A stretch of 64,000 nucleotides of DNA from Spirosoma arboris. GTDB lineage: Bacteria; Bacteroidota; Bacteroidia; Cytophagales; Spirosomataceae. The notes beneath the pieces are model-generated. The model saw only the letters and a program-made list of their open reading frames with translations, made no database searches and was not told where the DNA came from. Shown here one piece after another: positions 62,686 through 64,000 of the stretch; the stretch's first letter is position 1, and each line of letters begins with the position of its first letter. Location: contig NZ_WPIN01000006.1 of assembly GCF_009754945.1 (NCBI RefSeq), positions 62,001 to 126,000 on the forward strand, written 5' to 3'. The position numbers and the translations under genes are program-made.

Positions 62686-63222
62686 TTATTTCTGCAAGGT
62701 TGTTAAAAACTGTTTTAGGCTGGCAAGGGTGTCGCGGCAGGATTTGTCGATTTGACGGTATAGATCAGCTTGCTGACTGGCGGCTTGCTCAATTAATTTC
62801 CTGTTTGTGATTTTGCCGCCTGCCGCCCGCTCCAGTTCATCGGCAGTGCTACTGGTAGTCCTGACCGGTACACTGATCCCTTTACTTTCGGCAATAAGGT
62901 CGGTAATGGTGGCGCGATAGCGACCAAACTTAGCTTCTACAGTAAGCGTATAGCGGATGGTTTGATCGTCAATTCGATATAATGCCTTGATAAATTGGAT
63001 ATTATGCTCTGGATCATATTGCTGTTCAGCAGCTGGTTCTGAGGCATAATAGTATTCGGCCCAGTCATGAAGCTGTCCCATCAGTTGCCGGGCTGGCAAT
63101 TTTGCGTTGGGCACACGCACGATTTCCTGATATTGAACCTGACCTGTTTCGTTAGTTGGCAATCGAAGTTGCGCTAGTGCATTGCCTGATAAAAACAACG
63201 TGAGGATGAGCAAATACTTCAT
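62686..63222 (-). CDS. Secreted DUF4468-like protein
   Basis: This 178-residue protein has a signal peptide (MKYLLILTLFLSGNALAQ). The middle, TGQVQYQEIVRVPNAKLPARQL with MGQLHDWAEYYY and later YTLTVEAKFGRYRATITDLI, matches the TBP-like fold known as DUF4468 in Bacteroidota envelope proteins. The C-terminus is helical (LIEQAASQQADLYRQIDKSC). Function is unknown. It ends 5 bases from the convergent nth stop. Confidence 0.75.
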   Translation of the reverse strand: MKYLLILTLFLSGNALAQLRLPTNETGQVQYQEIVRVPNAKLPARQLMGQLHDWAEYYYASEPAAEQQYDPEHNIQFIKALYRIDDQTIRYTLTVEAKFGRYRATITDLIAESKGISVPVRTTSSTADELERAAGGKITNRKLIEQAASQQADLYRQIDKSCRDTLASLKQFLTTLQK

Positions 63223-63409
63223 AGTAAAGTGACTTCGTGTTTACGAACAAGCCATACTGCATAGCCTGTCAAAAGCGAATGCGAAGATAAGGCCGTTACG
63301 GATTTGACAACAGCGAAATCGTACATTGGGGATCGTCGAATCGAATAGTAACCATTGGTTCTTTACTTTAGTTAACTAATCATTCGTCTGCCTTAGCCCT
63401 TATACGCCT

Positions 63410-64000
63410 GTGAATCAACTCCCTCTAACCGTCAAGCGGTCTATTGAATTAATGGGCCTATGTCTGCTCTGTGTCTTAATTCTGGTTGGCAAAGCCATCA
63501 TTATGCCACTGATTATGGCCTTTTTTGTCAGCATCGTTTTGCTGCCGGTTTATCGTTTTCTCAAAAAAGGTCGCCTACCCGATTCACTTGCCATTCTACT
63601 ATCCATTTTGCTTATGATTGTGTCGGGCATTGTGGTAATCTGGTTTTTCTCGATCCAGCTTAGTAGCCTACTTGTCGACTTTCCGCAGATCAAAAAAACG
63701 CTTCTACTGCACCTACGTGAGTTAAGCGAATTTCTGGGCCAGAAAACACACTATTCCACCCAGCAGCAGCTTCAGTTTTTTCATGAACAAAATGCCAAAC
63801 TACTTAATGCAACGGGTGATTTGCTAAGACAGGTAGCTACGTCTTTATCGTCGGTTTTTGTGTTGATGGGGCTGATGCCTATTTATGTATTTCTGCTGTT
63901 GTTCTACAAAAATTTACTCGTCCGATTTGTGTTTTTATGGTTTTCGGCCAAAGACCATAACCGGGTTGAGGAAGCGCTACGAGAAACAGAGTCAATTATT
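63410..64000 (+). CDS. AI-2E family transporter (3' end outside window)
   Basis: The visible 197 codons start with a GTG near 63410 (the ATG at 63452 is a safer, shorter alternative). Several membrane helices appear: LMGLCLLCVLILVGKAIIMP, IMAFFVSIVLLPVYRFL and AILLSILLMIVSGIVVIWFF, then an amphipathic stretch (LRELSEFLGQKTHYS) and a further helix VFVLMGLMPIYVFLLLFY. This matches the AI-2E transporter family (PF01594), which exports or takes up small molecules and is often of unknown substrate. The gene runs off the window, so the C-terminal half is missing. Confidence 0.85.
   Translation, partial: MNQLPLTVKRSIELMGLCLLCVLILVGKAIIMPLIMAFFVSIVLLPVYRFLKKGRLPDSLAILLSILLMIVSGIVVIWFFSIQLSSLLVDFPQIKKTLLLHLRELSEFLGQKTHYSTQQQLQFFHEQNAKLLNATGDLLRQVATSLSSVFVLMGLMPIYVFLLLFYKNLLVRFVFLWFSAKDHNRVEEALRETESII

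Overview
The window looks like a chromosome segment of a Bacteroidota bacterium, most likely a cytophagal relative of Spirosoma; the genus is inference from gene style, not a search. The support is four SusC/SusD outer-membrane pairs, two proteins with type IX secretion (T9SS) C-terminal sorting domains, SusD-type lipoproteins, LytTR regulators, and promoters of the Bacteroidota kind (TTTG about 19 bases before TAnnTTTG). No rRNA, tRNA, CRISPR array, transposase or prophage was seen. Coding density is high, and many convergent gene ends are closed by long, nearly perfect palindromes.

Layout. 1-2.8 kb: a cut TPR protein, an Ohr/OsmC peroxidase, a Dabb-domain protein and an XRE regulator. 3.1-8.7 kb: a small GG-leader peptide gene, an HlyD adaptor and a C39-peptidase ABC exporter, convergent with a LytTR response regulator and its LytS-type kinase. 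8.9-17.7 kb: a secreted DUF5694-like protein, an S41 protease, accD, hicB and a frameshifted hicA, a radical SAM protein, a T9SS cargo protein, an enoyl-CoA hydratase and small envelope proteins. 17.7-28.8 kb: a sugar block with xylA, a DUF3052-like gene, xylB, a GH78-type rhamnosidase and SusC/SusD pair 1. 29.2-38.3 kb: a DUF1223 protein, a Tat-exported sulfite-oxidase-like enzyme with its cytochrome b, a 7TM-DISM/LytTR membrane regulator followed by a four-gene envelope operon, and a metallo-beta-lactamase-fold hydrolase. 38.3-53.2 kb: a patatin, SusC/SusD pair 2 (a paralogue of pair 1 in opposite orientation), and SusC/SusD pair 3 in one operon with two lipoproteins and an M43 metalloprotease. 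53.2-64 kb: small envelope proteins, a cyanophycinase-like peptidase, SusC/SusD pair 4, an OmpA protein, endonuclease III, a DUF4468-like protein and a cut AI-2E family transporter.

How the genes may work together. The strongest new signals are regulatory. The divergent promoter region of the LytS/LytTR pair (8745-8976) holds four GTTGGTC boxes, two pointing at each gene, at spacings of 21, 30 and 41 bases. Downstream of the second LytTR gene, a related pair 21 bases apart (the upstream copy degenerate) precedes the envelope operon at 34092. In both forward-strand cases the proximal box ends 33 bases before a -7-like element. I read these as LytTR binding sites. The peptide/HlyD/C39 cassette beside the first LytTR pair resembles in layout the peptide pheromone and bacteriocin systems of Gram-positive bacteria, but its peptide core matches no family I recognise. 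It is the best candidate here for an undescribed system.
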